Assembly: GCF_042682785.1 (NCBI RefSeq)
Contig: NZ_JBHUIB010000012.1
Span: 310,001-374,000, forward strand
From: Thalassotalea_F euphylliae
GTDB lineage: Bacteria > Pseudomonadota > Gammaproteobacteria > Enterobacterales > Alteromonadaceae
Length of the DNA: 64,000 bases
Direction of reading: 5' to 3'
Positions 43,715 through 52,054 of this stretch are shown here, piece by piece. The stretch's first letter is position 1. Each line of letters begins with the position of its first letter. The position numbers and the translations under genes were made by a program. Below the pieces are notes generated by a model, which searched no databases, was not told where the DNA came from, and worked only from the letters and a program-made list of their open reading frames with translations.

Positions 43715-44919
43715 GTGTTATCAATCAAATGCTCAAAGACTTAGATAAGCGTAATCAGGATCCAAATGATTCCGGACATATGCCCAATGTTGTGATAACA
43801 ACCGACAGTAGTGCAAAGTCGCCGTTGGTTATCGCGCTAGTGTCTATTGCTATTACGTTAGCGATAGTCGCTGTGATTTGGTTATATACTGAAAACCAAT
43901 CACTGAAGCAGCAAAAGCGTCCGGTTGCCGAACTAACGAATCAAGTCGCTTCAACACAAGTTGAGCCGACAATATCGGTTAAGAAAATGCCCGTTGAAGA
44001 ACGACAGGCAGTGCAACTTCAAGCTCCTAAGTCAACGCCTGCTGTTGAAGAGTCCAACAAGGTAAGCATGTCAGACGGTGATGCGACTGCAGCACAAGCT
44101 GAAGAACCAACAAAAGAAGCCGAACAAAACGTAGAGGAAAATACCTTAGCAGCGCCGGCCAAGCGAAATATTGAAAACGAGACGAAAAAGTTAATGTCTT
44201 CTAGCATTGAGCTACAGGAACCAAAAGCGCAAGCTGAACCGGAAATATCGGTCGAAACAAAGCAAGCGAGTATATCTGTTGAGCAGGCACAGACAGCTCT
44301 CGATACTCCTAAGCAGAATTCATCGCTAGCCATTGCAAGAAAGCAACTCACCTCAAGCGAACTTGCAGAAAAGAAAATGCGAGAAGCCGAAAAAGCATTG
44401 TTAGATGAAAAAGGCACAAAGGCGGAAGAACTACTTCAAGATGTGCTCATTCTGACGCCTGACAATAAGAGTGCGCGTAAGCAGCTAGCAGCGATTTGGC
44501 TCGCAAAAGATGCAATAGGCCCTGCAATCAACTTGATTAATCAAGGGATTGCGATATCTCCTGCAGAGCCAGATTTCAGATTGTTTAAAGGCAATGTATT
44601 GATACAGCAAGGACAATTTGCACAGGCATATCAAACGCTGCTTCCGTTAAAGGACACGTTGCGCATCGATTACCAAACATTACTTGCAACGGCCGCTCAA
44701 CAAATTAAAGAACATAGTGTTGCAGCAAAAGCATACGAACAGTTACTGGTACTTCAGCCCACACAAGCGCGCTGGTATTTAGGACTAGCGATTGCACTTG
44801 ATAGCAGCAGTCAATTCGAACTGGCTGCTGATGCATATCAAAATGCTATTAACCTCGGCACACTTTCACCAGAGAGTCGAAAGTTTGCTGAGCAACGAAT
44901 GATCGAATTAGGAGACTAG
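43711..44919 (+). CDS. mshN: MSHA biogenesis TPR protein MshN
   Basis: The start is taken as the GTG at 43711, giving MSVINQMLKDLDKRNQDP, the standard MshN opening, a GTGA overlap with the mshM stop and AGGAGG six bases upstream; an ATG at 43708 would add one residue. The 402-residue protein has one membrane helix (about 36-55), a long Pro/Glu/Ala-rich periplasmic linker (about 60-210) and tetratricopeptide-like repeats at the C-terminus (about 225-400, AEELLQDVLILTPDNKSARK and AAKAYEQLLVLQPTQARWYL). A scaffold role in the pilus machine is inferred. Confidence 0.87.
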   Translation: MSVINQMLKDLDKRNQDPNDSGHMPNVVITTDSSAKSPLVIALVSIAITLAIVAVIWLYTENQSLKQQKRPVAELTNQVASTQVEPTISVKKMPVEERQAVQLQAPKSTPAVEESNKVSMSDGDATAAQAEEPTKEAEQNVEENTLAAPAKRNIENETKKLMSSSIELQEPKAQAEPEISVETKQASISVEQAQTALDTPKQNSSLAIARKQLTSSELAEKKMREAEKALLDEKGTKAEELLQDVLILTPDNKSARKQLAAIWLAKDAIGPAINLINQGIAISPAEPDFRLFKGNVLIQQGQFAQAYQTLLPLKDTLRIDYQTLLATAAQQIKEHSVAAKAYEQLLVLQPTQARWYLGLAIALDSSSQFELAADAYQNAINLGTLSPESRKFAEQRMIELGD

Positions 44920-44921
44920 TC

Positions 44922-46634
44922 ATGCCAGCCCCTAAATTAAAAATGCGCCTAGGTGATTTGCTCGTTCATGAGCACATCATCTCAGAAGAACAGCTTATGC
45001 AGGCGCTTGGCAGTCAGAAAAACTCTGGTCGAAAACTAGGCGACGTGCTGATTGAGTTAGGTTATATCAGTGAGCGACAGCTTCTAGAGTTTCTCGCGCA
45101 ACAACTTGATGTGCCGTTCATGGATATCAGCCAGCTGCGTGTCCCAGGCGAAGTTGCTAGCTTGTTACCTGAAGTTCATGCAAGGCGACTTCGCGCTTTA
45201 GTTATGGAAGACAGAGGCGATAGTGTGCTTATCGGCATGAGTGATCCCGCTGATTTGAGCGGCCTTGATCAACTTGAACAGATGCTCAGCCCCAAACGTA
45301 TCGAGATAGCCGTTGTGATGGAGTCACAGCTGTTTGAAGCTTTCGATAGTTTATATCGTCGTACTGCTGAAATAGAATCATTCGCGAGTCAGCTAGAGCA
45401 AGAATACGAAGAAACGTCTGATTTTGATATTTCGTCGAACTTTGATGATGGCGGTGATGCTACCGTTGGCAAATTATTGCAATCGGTCTTTGAAGATGCG
45501 GTACAAATGCGCGCCTCAGATATACATATTGAACCCGACGAAAAACAACTTCGCATTCGTCAGCGTATTGACGGTGTTCTTCAAGAAAACATTTTAAATG
45601 AAAATAAGATAGCCGCCGCATTAGTGCTTCGTTTAAAGCTCATGGCTGGCTTAGATATTTCGGAAAAACGTCTACCGCAAGATGGCCGCTTTAATCTTCA
45701 AATTAAAGGGCACAGTGTTGATGTTCGTATGTCGACGATGCCTGTGCAATACGGTGAGTCGGTCGTAATGCGTTTGCTAGATCAGTCTGCAGGCCTATTA
45801 TCGTTGGACGAAACCGGTATGCCGCCAAATTTGGTTTCGCGGTTGCGTCATCAAATAACACGTCCTCACGGCATGGTATTGGTTACTGGGCCAACAGGTA
45901 GCGGTAAAACAACAACACTTTACGCTGCTCTCAGTGAGCTCAATCAGTCTTCTAAAAAAATCATTACCGCGGAAGACCCGGTGGAATATCGCCTCCCTCG
46001 TATCAATCAGGTGCAGGTAAACAGTAAAATAGAACTAACCTTTTCTAGCGTATTAAGAACAGCACTTCGTCAAGATCCTGATATCATCATGGTAGGTGAG
46101 ATGCGTGATCACGAAACCGTTGAAATTGGTTTGCGAGGTGCATTAACCGGTCACTTGGTATTGTCTACACTCCATACAAATGACGCGATTACTAGTGCGC
46201 TTCGTCTTATCGACATGGGCGCTGCTGGGTTCTTGGTCGGAAGCTCATTGCGAGCAGTAATCGCGCAGCGTCTTGTGCGACGAGTGTGCGAGAACTGTAC
46301 TGTCGATTACACACCTGACGCCCAAGAAACCATGTGGCTGAATAACCTTACTGGTGAGGACGCATCTCAACTTTCATTTAAGCAGGGCAAAGGTTGCCAA
46401 TCGTGCTCATATACCGGCTACAAGGGCCGTATTGGTGTATTTGAGTTACTTGAAATGAACGAGCCTATGATGGCGGCATTGAAACGAGAAGATACTGAAG
46501 CGTTTACAGAACAGGCCAAGAGGCACCCAACCTTTAAACCGTTGGCACACGCGGCGTATGACTATGCGAAAACCGGTGTTACCACTGTAGAAGAAGTGCT
46601 AAGGTTGGTAGAGACAGTTGATGTGGCGGGTTAA
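44922..46634 (+). CDS. mshE: MSHA pilus extension ATPase MshE, c-di-GMP-binding
   Basis: The 570-residue GspE/PilB-type ATPase drives pilus assembly. The N-terminus carries two tandem MshEN motifs, RLGDLLVHEHIISEEQLMQA and KLGDVLIELGYISERQLLEF, each of the R/K-LG-x2-L-x4-(x)I-x4-L pattern that binds c-di-GMP in V. cholerae MshE. The ATPase core has Walker A GPTGSGKTTTLY (about 324-335), ITAEDPVEYRLP, the Walker B region DPDIIMVGEMRDHETVEIGL and LSTLHTNDAITS. A four-cysteine zinc motif (CENC...CQSC) is present. It follows mshN by 2 bases. Confidence 0.95.
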   Translation: MPAPKLKMRLGDLLVHEHIISEEQLMQALGSQKNSGRKLGDVLIELGYISERQLLEFLAQQLDVPFMDISQLRVPGEVASLLPEVHARRLRALVMEDRGDSVLIGMSDPADLSGLDQLEQMLSPKRIEIAVVMESQLFEAFDSLYRRTAEIESFASQLEQEYEETSDFDISSNFDDGGDATVGKLLQSVFEDAVQMRASDIHIEPDEKQLRIRQRIDGVLQENILNENKIAAALVLRLKLMAGLDISEKRLPQDGRFNLQIKGHSVDVRMSTMPVQYGESVVMRLLDQSAGLLSLDETGMPPNLVSRLRHQITRPHGMVLVTGPTGSGKTTTLYAALSELNQSSKKIITAEDPVEYRLPRINQVQVNSKIELTFSSVLRTALRQDPDIIMVGEMRDHETVEIGLRGALTGHLVLSTLHTNDAITSALRLIDMGAAGFLVGSSLRAVIAQRLVRRVCENCTVDYTPDAQETMWLNNLTGEDASQLSFKQGKGCQSCSYTGYKGRIGVFELLEMNEPMMAALKREDTEAFTEQAKRHPTFKPLAHAAYDYAKTGVTTVEEVLRLVETVDVAG

Positions 46635-46644
46635 TTAAAGCAGC

Positions 46645-47877
46645 ATGGCAGTTTTTACCTACATAGGCCGAAAAGCAAGCGGCGAGCAAGTCAAGGGAAG
46701 CATAGAAGCAACCAGCACCAGCGCTGTAGCTGAACAGCTTTCTCGACAAAGCATCATTCCCATTACCATTGAGCAAGGCAAGGAAGCGATAGAAAGCGGC
46801 GGTGATGTAGATATAGCCGAGTTGCTAGGACTAGAAAAAGTCTCGCTTGATGACATTATTGTATTGTGTCGCCAAATGCATGCATTAATGCGCTCGGGTG
46901 TTCCTATTCTGCGTTCTATCAATGGTCTAGCAGAATCAACAACGTCGAAAAAGCTTAAGAAAGTGCTGACAGAAGTCGCTAGCCAACTCGAAGGTGGTTA
47001 CGCGTTGTCATCGGCACTGAACCAACACCCAGATGTATTTTCCTCGTTGTTTATCTCGATTGTTCATGTCGGAGAAAACACCGGCCAGCTAGATGGTGCG
47101 TTTTTAAAACTTGCTAGTTACTTTGAGCGTGAACAAGAAACGCGTAAGCGCATCAAATCGGCTATGCGTTACCCAAGCTTTGTTATCACAGCAATCGTTG
47201 TCGCTATTGTTATTCTTAATATTTTTGTTATTCCGACCTTTGCTGACATGTTTTCACGACTGGGGGCTGATTTACCATTAGCAACGCGAATATTGATCAA
47301 CAGTTCAGAGTTTTTCTTGACCTATTGGCCACACATGTTGGTCGCCACAATTGGCGTGTTTTTCGGTTTACGACAGTATTTACGCACTGAGACTGGTAAA
47401 TTTCGATGGGATAAACGAAAGCTCAAACTCCCCATTGTGGGCAGTATTATAGAGCGCTCTATCTTATCTCGTTTCACGCATAGCTTTGCTATTGTGCTAA
47501 AAGCAGGCGTCCCGATGACATCGGGATTGACGCTAGTGTCTGATGCGGTTGATAACGACTTTATGAAAGATAAAATTTTGAAAATGCGTCAAGGTATCGA
47601 AAGTGGTGAGAGCTTATTGCGTACCGCTATTTCTAGCCAACTTTTTACCCCGCTCGTCCTCCAAATGGTGGCGGTTGGTGAAGAAACCGGACGTGTGGAC
47701 GAACTGCTTGAAGAAGTAGGTGACTACTATGAACGTGAAGTTGACTATGATTTAAGTACATTAACCGCACGTATTGAACCTATATTATTGGTGATTGTTG
47801 CGGCAATGGTGCTTGTTTTGGCACTAGGCATATTTACGCCAATGTGGGATATGGCGTCTGCTTTCCAAGGTGGCTAA
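46645..47877 (+). CDS. mshG: MSHA inner-membrane platform protein MshG (GspF/PilC-like)
   Basis: The 410-residue polytopic protein begins MAVFTYIGRKASGEQVKGSI, the family signature, and has two related cytoplasmic helical domains (about 70-165 and 275-370) with three membrane helices (about 172-195, 222-242 and 378-400). FCRQ-type VLCRQMHALMRSGVPILRSI and SRFTHSFAIVLKAGVPMTSG are the two repeats of the T2SSF domain. It transmits ATPase-driven rotation to the growing pilus. It lies 10 bases after mshE and shares one base with mshF (TAATG). Confidence 0.95.
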   Translation: MAVFTYIGRKASGEQVKGSIEATSTSAVAEQLSRQSIIPITIEQGKEAIESGGDVDIAELLGLEKVSLDDIIVLCRQMHALMRSGVPILRSINGLAESTTSKKLKKVLTEVASQLEGGYALSSALNQHPDVFSSLFISIVHVGENTGQLDGAFLKLASYFEREQETRKRIKSAMRYPSFVITAIVVAIVILNIFVIPTFADMFSRLGADLPLATRILINSSEFFLTYWPHMLVATIGVFFGLRQYLRTETGKFRWDKRKLKLPIVGSIIERSILSRFTHSFAIVLKAGVPMTSGLTLVSDAVDNDFMKDKILKMRQGIESGESLLRTAISSQLFTPLVLQMVAVGEETGRVDELLEEVGDYYEREVDYDLSTLTARIEPILLVIVAAMVLVLALGIFTPMWDMASAFQGG

Positions 47878-48356
47878 TGTCTCGACAAGAAATCATTGCA
47901 AGTAAAGAAAAGTCAAAAGCAGAGCTCATGATGATTGTTGCGCTAATTGCTATCATGATGGCAGTGTTTTTAGAGTACTTTTTCAGACAAGAAGAAACGC
48001 TAACGGGCACTGGCTTTTCAGCGCTGAAAGGGCGTTTCGTTAGTGAGGTGCAAGTCATCCATGGTCAATGGCTGATGGATGGAGAACCTGCGTTAGTGAA
48101 GCAGAAGAATGCTGCAGGCCAGCTCACTCAGATTAGGGTAAACAAACAAGGTTGGGTGGACTCCACCTCAGATAACCAGCGATGTCATGATATTTGGATA
48201 CAGGTGATTGGTTCTCAGCCTGAACTGCTGAAGAAACCGGTCAGTGTTATCGAAATTTTAAGGCAGGGCAGTGAACAAGAATTTTTGTGTCGCTATGCGA
48301 TTAGTAAAACACAATTTTTCGAATATTCACCAAAAACTGGAAAAATATCTTTGTAA
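47877..48356 (+). CDS. mshF: MSHA biogenesis protein MshF
   Basis: The start is the ATG at 47877 (159 residues) sharing its A with the mshG stop. One membrane helix (about 19-37, LMMIVALIAIMMAVFLEYFF) is followed by a periplasmic domain with ALKGRFVSEVQVIHGQWLMD and two cysteines (RCHDIWIQV and FLCRYAIS) that could pair. The gene position at the end of the assembly operon and the single-pass layout match MshF; its molecular role is unknown in any species I recall. A 109-base gap with promoter-like boxes follows before mshB. Confidence 0.8.
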   Translation: MSRQEIIASKEKSKAELMMIVALIAIMMAVFLEYFFRQEETLTGTGFSALKGRFVSEVQVIHGQWLMDGEPALVKQKNAAGQLTQIRVNKQGWVDSTSDNQRCHDIWIQVIGSQPELLKKPVSVIEILRQGSEQEFLCRYAISKTQFFEYSPKTGKISL

Positions 48357-48361
48357 CTGCT

Positions 48362-48389
48362 TTGTTATTTATATATAAAACGTTGTAAT
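48362..48389 (+). promoter_or_regulatory. Candidate promoter for mshB-mshA
   Basis: TTGTTA and TGTAAT with a 16-base spacer in the gap after mshF, about 77 bases before mshB. Confidence 0.35.
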
Positions 48390-48465
48390 CTTAGGCTTAA
48401 AATCAGTGACTTGTCTCATCAGGCGCTGATAGAATGAGCTATCAAGTTAAGTAAAAGGTGTGCAC

Positions 48466-49065
48466 ATGAAAAAGCAAACAGGCTTTACGTTAATTGAACT
48501 GGTCATCGTTGTGGTGATTTTAGGTTTCCTTGCCGTGACCGCAATCCCAAAATTTTTAGATTTAACTGACCAAGCACAAGAAGCAAATATTGAAGGTATG
48601 GCAGGTGGTTTTGCCACTGCGGTATCTCTAGTGCGCGCCCAATGGGAAGCGGAAGGCAGACCTCAAAACGCTGGCGGTGACAACGCAGTTATCTATGATG
48701 GACAAGAAATTATCCTGACAGAAGAAGCTGCTACTGTACGCCCAGGCTATCCTTATAGTGTTGGTGGTACTGGTAATCCTGTAGGTGGAGTGATGAATAC
48801 GACACGTTGTGAAGAAGTGTGGCAAAACATTTTCAGTCAACCGCCTCAAACAGCAATCACTGTGGGGGCACTAAACGCAGACACCTCTACACAATACCTA
48901 GTGGATATTGTTAACGGTGACACGATTTGCGCATACTACTTGAAAGAAACGCTAACCAGAGACGCTAATGGCGATTTTCAAGATCCGGGCGGTTTAACAA
49001 CGGTAGGTAACTTATTCACATACGACCCGAAAAATAGTTCAGTGGTTGTGTACGTTAATAACTAA
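48466..49065 (+). CDS. mshB: MSHA minor pilin MshB
   Basis: The start is the ATG at 48466 (199 residues); AAAAGG lies seven bases upstream. The prepilin leader MKKQTG is cut before FTLIELVIVVVILGFLAVTA, the type IVa signature with Glu5 of the mature protein. The globular domain has two cysteines (TTRCEEVWQNI and DTICAYYL). MshB is a pilin-like protein close to MshA in sequence at the N-terminus but longer in the C-terminal domain. It lies 34 bases before mshA. Confidence 0.87.
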   Translation: MKKQTGFTLIELVIVVVILGFLAVTAIPKFLDLTDQAQEANIEGMAGGFATAVSLVRAQWEAEGRPQNAGGDNAVIYDGQEIILTEEAATVRPGYPYSVGGTGNPVGGVMNTTRCEEVWQNIFSQPPQTAITVGALNADTSTQYLVDIVNGDTICAYYLKETLTRDANGDFQDPGGLTTVGNLFTYDPKNSSVVVYVNN

Positions 49066-49099
49066 TAATCAATGATTAATAAGTAAAGAGAGTCGTATT

Positions 49100-49603
49100 A
49101 TGAAAAAATTAAACAGTCAGAAAGGTTTTACCCTTATCGAGCTTGTGGTTGTTATAGTTATTCTAGGTATCTTAGCAGCAACCGCAGCACCTAAATTTAT
49201 CGATCTACAAGATGACGCCAATACAGCTGTTCTTGAAGGGGTTAAAGCCGCAATGCAAAGCTCTTCAACTCTTGTATATAGTAAGTCGCTAATAGCTGGT
49301 AACAATGAATCAGACACTGCAGGCGAAGATGTAACAACGAATGTAGGTGATATTGACATTTCACTTGGTTACCCTGATGCAACAGAAGCGAACTGGGTTG
49401 CACTTTTAGACTTGGATATGTCTAATTCTGACACTGATACAGAGTTTACTTATCACGTTGGTACAGGTACTTTTACGGTTTATCCTCAGGGTAAAGAGCC
49501 ATCGTCAGGACAAGCTATTACAGATGCTTGTTCTGTAACCTATAGCGATATCGATGGTGGAAGTGCAGGCGATACGCCAGATATTGAAGTCGTAGATTGC
49601 TAA
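49100..49603 (+). CDS. mshA: MSHA major pilin MshA
   Basis: The 167-residue prepilin has the leader MKKLNSQKG, cut before FTLIELVVVIVILGILAATA. The mature helix continues APKFIDLQDDANTAVLEGV. The C-terminal region is bounded by two cysteines (about 142 and 167, DACSVTY and EVVDC), forming the D-loop disulfide typical of type IVa pilins. A ribosome site (GAGAG) precedes the ATG. A strong terminator sits directly after the stop, which should let the major pilin be made in excess over the genes downstream. Confidence 0.92.
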   Translation: MKKLNSQKGFTLIELVVVIVILGILAATAAPKFIDLQDDANTAVLEGVKAAMQSSSTLVYSKSLIAGNNESDTAGEDVTTNVGDIDISLGYPDATEANWVALLDLDMSNSDTDTEFTYHVGTGTFTVYPQGKEPSSGQAITDACSVTYSDIDGGSAGDTPDIEVVDC

Positions 49604-49621
49604 GCGTCATGTTGGATTAAG

Positions 49622-49647
49622 AAAGAGGGCTTAGGCCCTCTTTTTTT
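49622..49647 (+). terminator. Terminator after mshA
   Basis: AGAGGGC / GCCCTCT with a 4-base TTAG loop and a run of T. Confidence 0.85.
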
Positions 49648-49698
49648 GCATTAAAAATGCAAACAATATTTGCTAACCCACTCTCCAAGCTCATTATT

Positions 49699-49726
49699 TT
49701 GGATATTGTTATAAATCACGTATACT
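49699..49726 (+). promoter_or_regulatory. Candidate sigma-70 promoter for mshC-mshQ
   Basis: TTGGAT and TATACT with a 16-base spacer, between the mshA terminator and mshC. Confidence 0.45.
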
Positions 49727-49761
49727 GAAGTTTACTGGGCCATGATGTTTAGGTAACGCGG

Positions 49762-50295
49762 TTGTTATCATCCAAACCTTTGTTTTTCTTCCGACAGCAA
49801 GCAGGTTTTACGCTGCTTGAGCTTATCGTCACAATTATTATCATCGGCATCCTGTCGGTGAATGTTTTACCGCGTTTTTTGGGCTCAGACGGCTATGAAG
49901 AATACACCTATCGTGACAGAGCCATTGGTGTGCTGCGAAACATACAACTCAGAGCCATGCAGCAAGATAGCACCGTGTGCAATGAAGTAGCGCTTGATAG
50001 CAAACATATCGGCATTCCAGACGGAAATGCCTGCAGTGCCAGTGCACCAAGCTTTAGTGCCAATTATGGCGACGCGGGTCAAAACGCAACGTTTGAACTA
50101 GCGATTGACGATGGTCATGACGTGGCTATCTCACATAATCAAGGCAGCGGTGCGTTTCGCTTTTCGTTCGATAAGTTAGGTCGACCGAGCGCTACTGGCT
50201 CCTTCTGCGTAGGTGGCTGTGTAATTACGTTTTCTGGACTTGACTCGCTTACCATCGTTATTGAGGCTGAGGGGTATATCCATGCGGGCAACTAA
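49762..50295 (+). CDS. mshC: MSHA minor pilin MshC
   Basis: The 177-residue prepilin uses a TTG start at 49762; no in-frame ATG exists near the leader, and AGG lies eight bases upstream. The leader of about 15 residues is cut before FTLLELIVTIIIIGILSVNV. The globular domain has four cysteines (VCNE, ACSA and CVGGCV), suggesting two disulfides. A weak start behind a terminator fits low-level expression of a priming minor pilin. Its end overlaps mshD by 14 bases. Confidence 0.85.
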   Translation: MLSSKPLFFFRQQAGFTLLELIVTIIIIGILSVNVLPRFLGSDGYEEYTYRDRAIGVLRNIQLRAMQQDSTVCNEVALDSKHIGIPDGNACSASAPSFSANYGDAGQNATFELAIDDGHDVAISHNQGSGAFRFSFDKLGRPSATGSFCVGGCVITFSGLDSLTIVIEAEGYIHAGN

Positions 50296-50860
50296 CCTGT
50301 TATATCCCTTAAAAAAACCAAAACACCGAGGGTTCACCTTAATCGAATTGATTATTGGTATTGTGGTGTTTGCTATCTCATTGACTATGGTCGTAAGGTT
50401 TGTCGTACCCGCTTCAACACAAAGTGCTTCCCAGCTTCAGCAAATTAAAGCGGCAGAGCTTGGCCAATCCCTGTTAAATGAAATTCTGGGTAAATCGTTT
50501 GATGAAAATTCTGACCGCGCAGGTGGTGTTATTCGTTGTGGTGAAGAAAATAACAGTGGTGTCTTAGTAGGGTGCACGGACCATAACAACCTTGGCAGTG
50601 ATACCGGTGAAGATAGGACCACATTTGATGACGTCGATGATTACATTGATTTTACCTTTGCAGACTCATTAGATAATTCGTACGCCAATGAATATCAGGG
50701 CTTTAATATCACTATTAATGTGTTTTACGACAGCAATCTAAATGATGTAAATGACGTCGATGAGAGCTTGCCCATTGGCAATATTAAGTACGTGCAGATA
50801 GATGTCGTCACGCCAGCAAGCGAGACAATAACCTTTGCAGCCTACAGGACAAACTTCTGA
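50282..50860 (+). CDS. mshD: MSHA minor pilin MshD
   Basis: The start is the ATG at 50282 (192 residues), with GAGGGG upstream inside mshC. A basic leader (KKPKHRG) is cut before FTLIELIIGIVVFAISLTMV. The mature protein has two cysteines near the middle (IRCGEE and GCTDH) and an acidic Asp/Asn-rich region. It is GspI-like in size and would belong to the pilus-tip or priming complex. Its stop and the mshO start overlap by one base (TGATG). Confidence 0.83.
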   Translation: MRATNLLYPLKKPKHRGFTLIELIIGIVVFAISLTMVVRFVVPASTQSASQLQQIKAAELGQSLLNEILGKSFDENSDRAGGVIRCGEENNSGVLVGCTDHNNLGSDTGEDRTTFDDVDDYIDFTFADSLDNSYANEYQGFNITINVFYDSNLNDVNDVDESLPIGNIKYVQIDVVTPASETITFAAYRTNF

Positions 50861-51606
50861 TGACTAGGCTAAACAAAGGGTTTACGTTACTTGAGATGGT
50901 AACAGTTATTGTTTTACTGGGAGTCGTATCAGTAGGCATTGGCGCCATCATAAATTTAGGATCTCGCACTTATGTTGACGTGACAACACGAGATGAGCTG
51001 ATTGGTGGGGCAAGGTTTGCGGTTGAGCGAATGAACCGTGAAATCAGGAGTGCCTTACCCAATAGTTTGAAAGACACGAGCATTGGTAATAGCAAATGTA
51101 TTGAGTTTCGCCCAATAGTGACCAGTTTTGTATATACCGATGCCCCTATAGATCCAGAAGTTGGTGATAGCATTACGGTAGTGAACTTTGATGAGCGTAC
51201 CATTGCGAATGCTGCTAGTTTAGTGGCGGTGATTTACCCATTAGACTGGGAACAATTGGCTGATCGTCAAGCTAACATTGAAGGCTTTTCAAGAGTCGCT
51301 GGTTTTGAATACGTGCTTGACTTGCCAACAGGTTCACAGTTTGCAGAGGGTTCTCCCACTGATCGCGTATTTATTGTTGAGCCAAATGATATATCGTATT
51401 GCATTGTAGGAGAGCAGTTAACGCGGTCTGTTGGTGGTGGCAGTGCTGTACTGATGGCAGAGTACATCGATAGTAACAATTCATCGTTTGAAGTCATCAA
51501 GCCCACTTTACAACGAAATGGGGCAGTATTGGTGAAATTGGCCTTTAAACAAAATTTTGAAGAAGTGCGCTTTAGTAATGAAGTACAGGTGATAAATGTG
51601 CCGTAA
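50860..51606 (+). CDS. mshO: MSHA minor pilin MshO
   Basis: The 248-residue prepilin has a short leader (MTRLNKG) cut before FTLLEMVTVIVLLGVVSVGI, followed by a long helix and a large globular domain with two cysteines (SKCIEF and ISYCIVG). GspJ-like size and the ELIGGARFAVERMNREIRSA helix agree with the PilW/GspJ type of minor pilin. It overlaps mshP by 11 bases. Confidence 0.83.
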   Translation: MTRLNKGFTLLEMVTVIVLLGVVSVGIGAIINLGSRTYVDVTTRDELIGGARFAVERMNREIRSALPNSLKDTSIGNSKCIEFRPIVTSFVYTDAPIDPEVGDSITVVNFDERTIANAASLVAVIYPLDWEQLADRQANIEGFSRVAGFEYVLDLPTGSQFAEGSPTDRVFIVEPNDISYCIVGEQLTRSVGGGSAVLMAEYIDSNNSSFEVIKPTLQRNGAVLVKLAFKQNFEEVRFSNEVQVINVP

Positions 51607-52054
51607 TGCCAATAGTTTGCAAAGACAAGGTGGCAGTATTTTAGTACTGGCCCTGTTTATTCTTGTGGTGATGTTTCTGTTGGGTGCGGCACTGGCACGC
51701 TTACTTTCCTCCGGCGCTGAGGCCACAGCATACGAAGTATTGGGGACTCGTGCATTTCAAGCGGCCAATTCTGGTGCGCAGCTCAAATTACTGGATGTTT
51801 TTCCTTTGGATACGGCGACACCGCAAAACTGTTCAGCCGGTGATGCAACAACACCAACAGACAGTGCGACTAACAACTATAGCTTCGTCAATGTTGATGG
51901 ACTCAATAATTGCAGTGCAACTGTGTCCTGCAATATGCAGGAAGTTGACGGTGTTTACTACTACCAACTGACCAGTACTGGGCAATGTGTCATTGACTCT
52001 GCAGAGGGCGTGACAACCTCTCGAACGATCGAGCTTGAGGCGAGAAGTTTATGA
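51596..52054 (+). CDS. mshP: MSHA biogenesis protein MshP (PilX-like)
   Basis: The 152-residue protein has the opening QRQGGSILVLALFILVVMFL, a PilX-type N-terminus in which the usual phenylalanine after the cleavage glycine is replaced and Glu5 is absent. The mature domain has three or four cysteines (NCSA, NCSATVSCN and QCVID). PilX/GspK-like proteins cap or prime pili and do not need Glu5. Start and stop overlap both neighbours (the ATGA with mshQ). Confidence 0.8.
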   Translation: MCRNANSLQRQGGSILVLALFILVVMFLLGAALARLLSSGAEATAYEVLGTRAFQAANSGAQLKLLDVFPLDTATPQNCSAGDATTPTDSATNNYSFVNVDGLNNCSATVSCNMQEVDGVYYYQLTSTGQCVIDSAEGVTTSRTIELEARSL

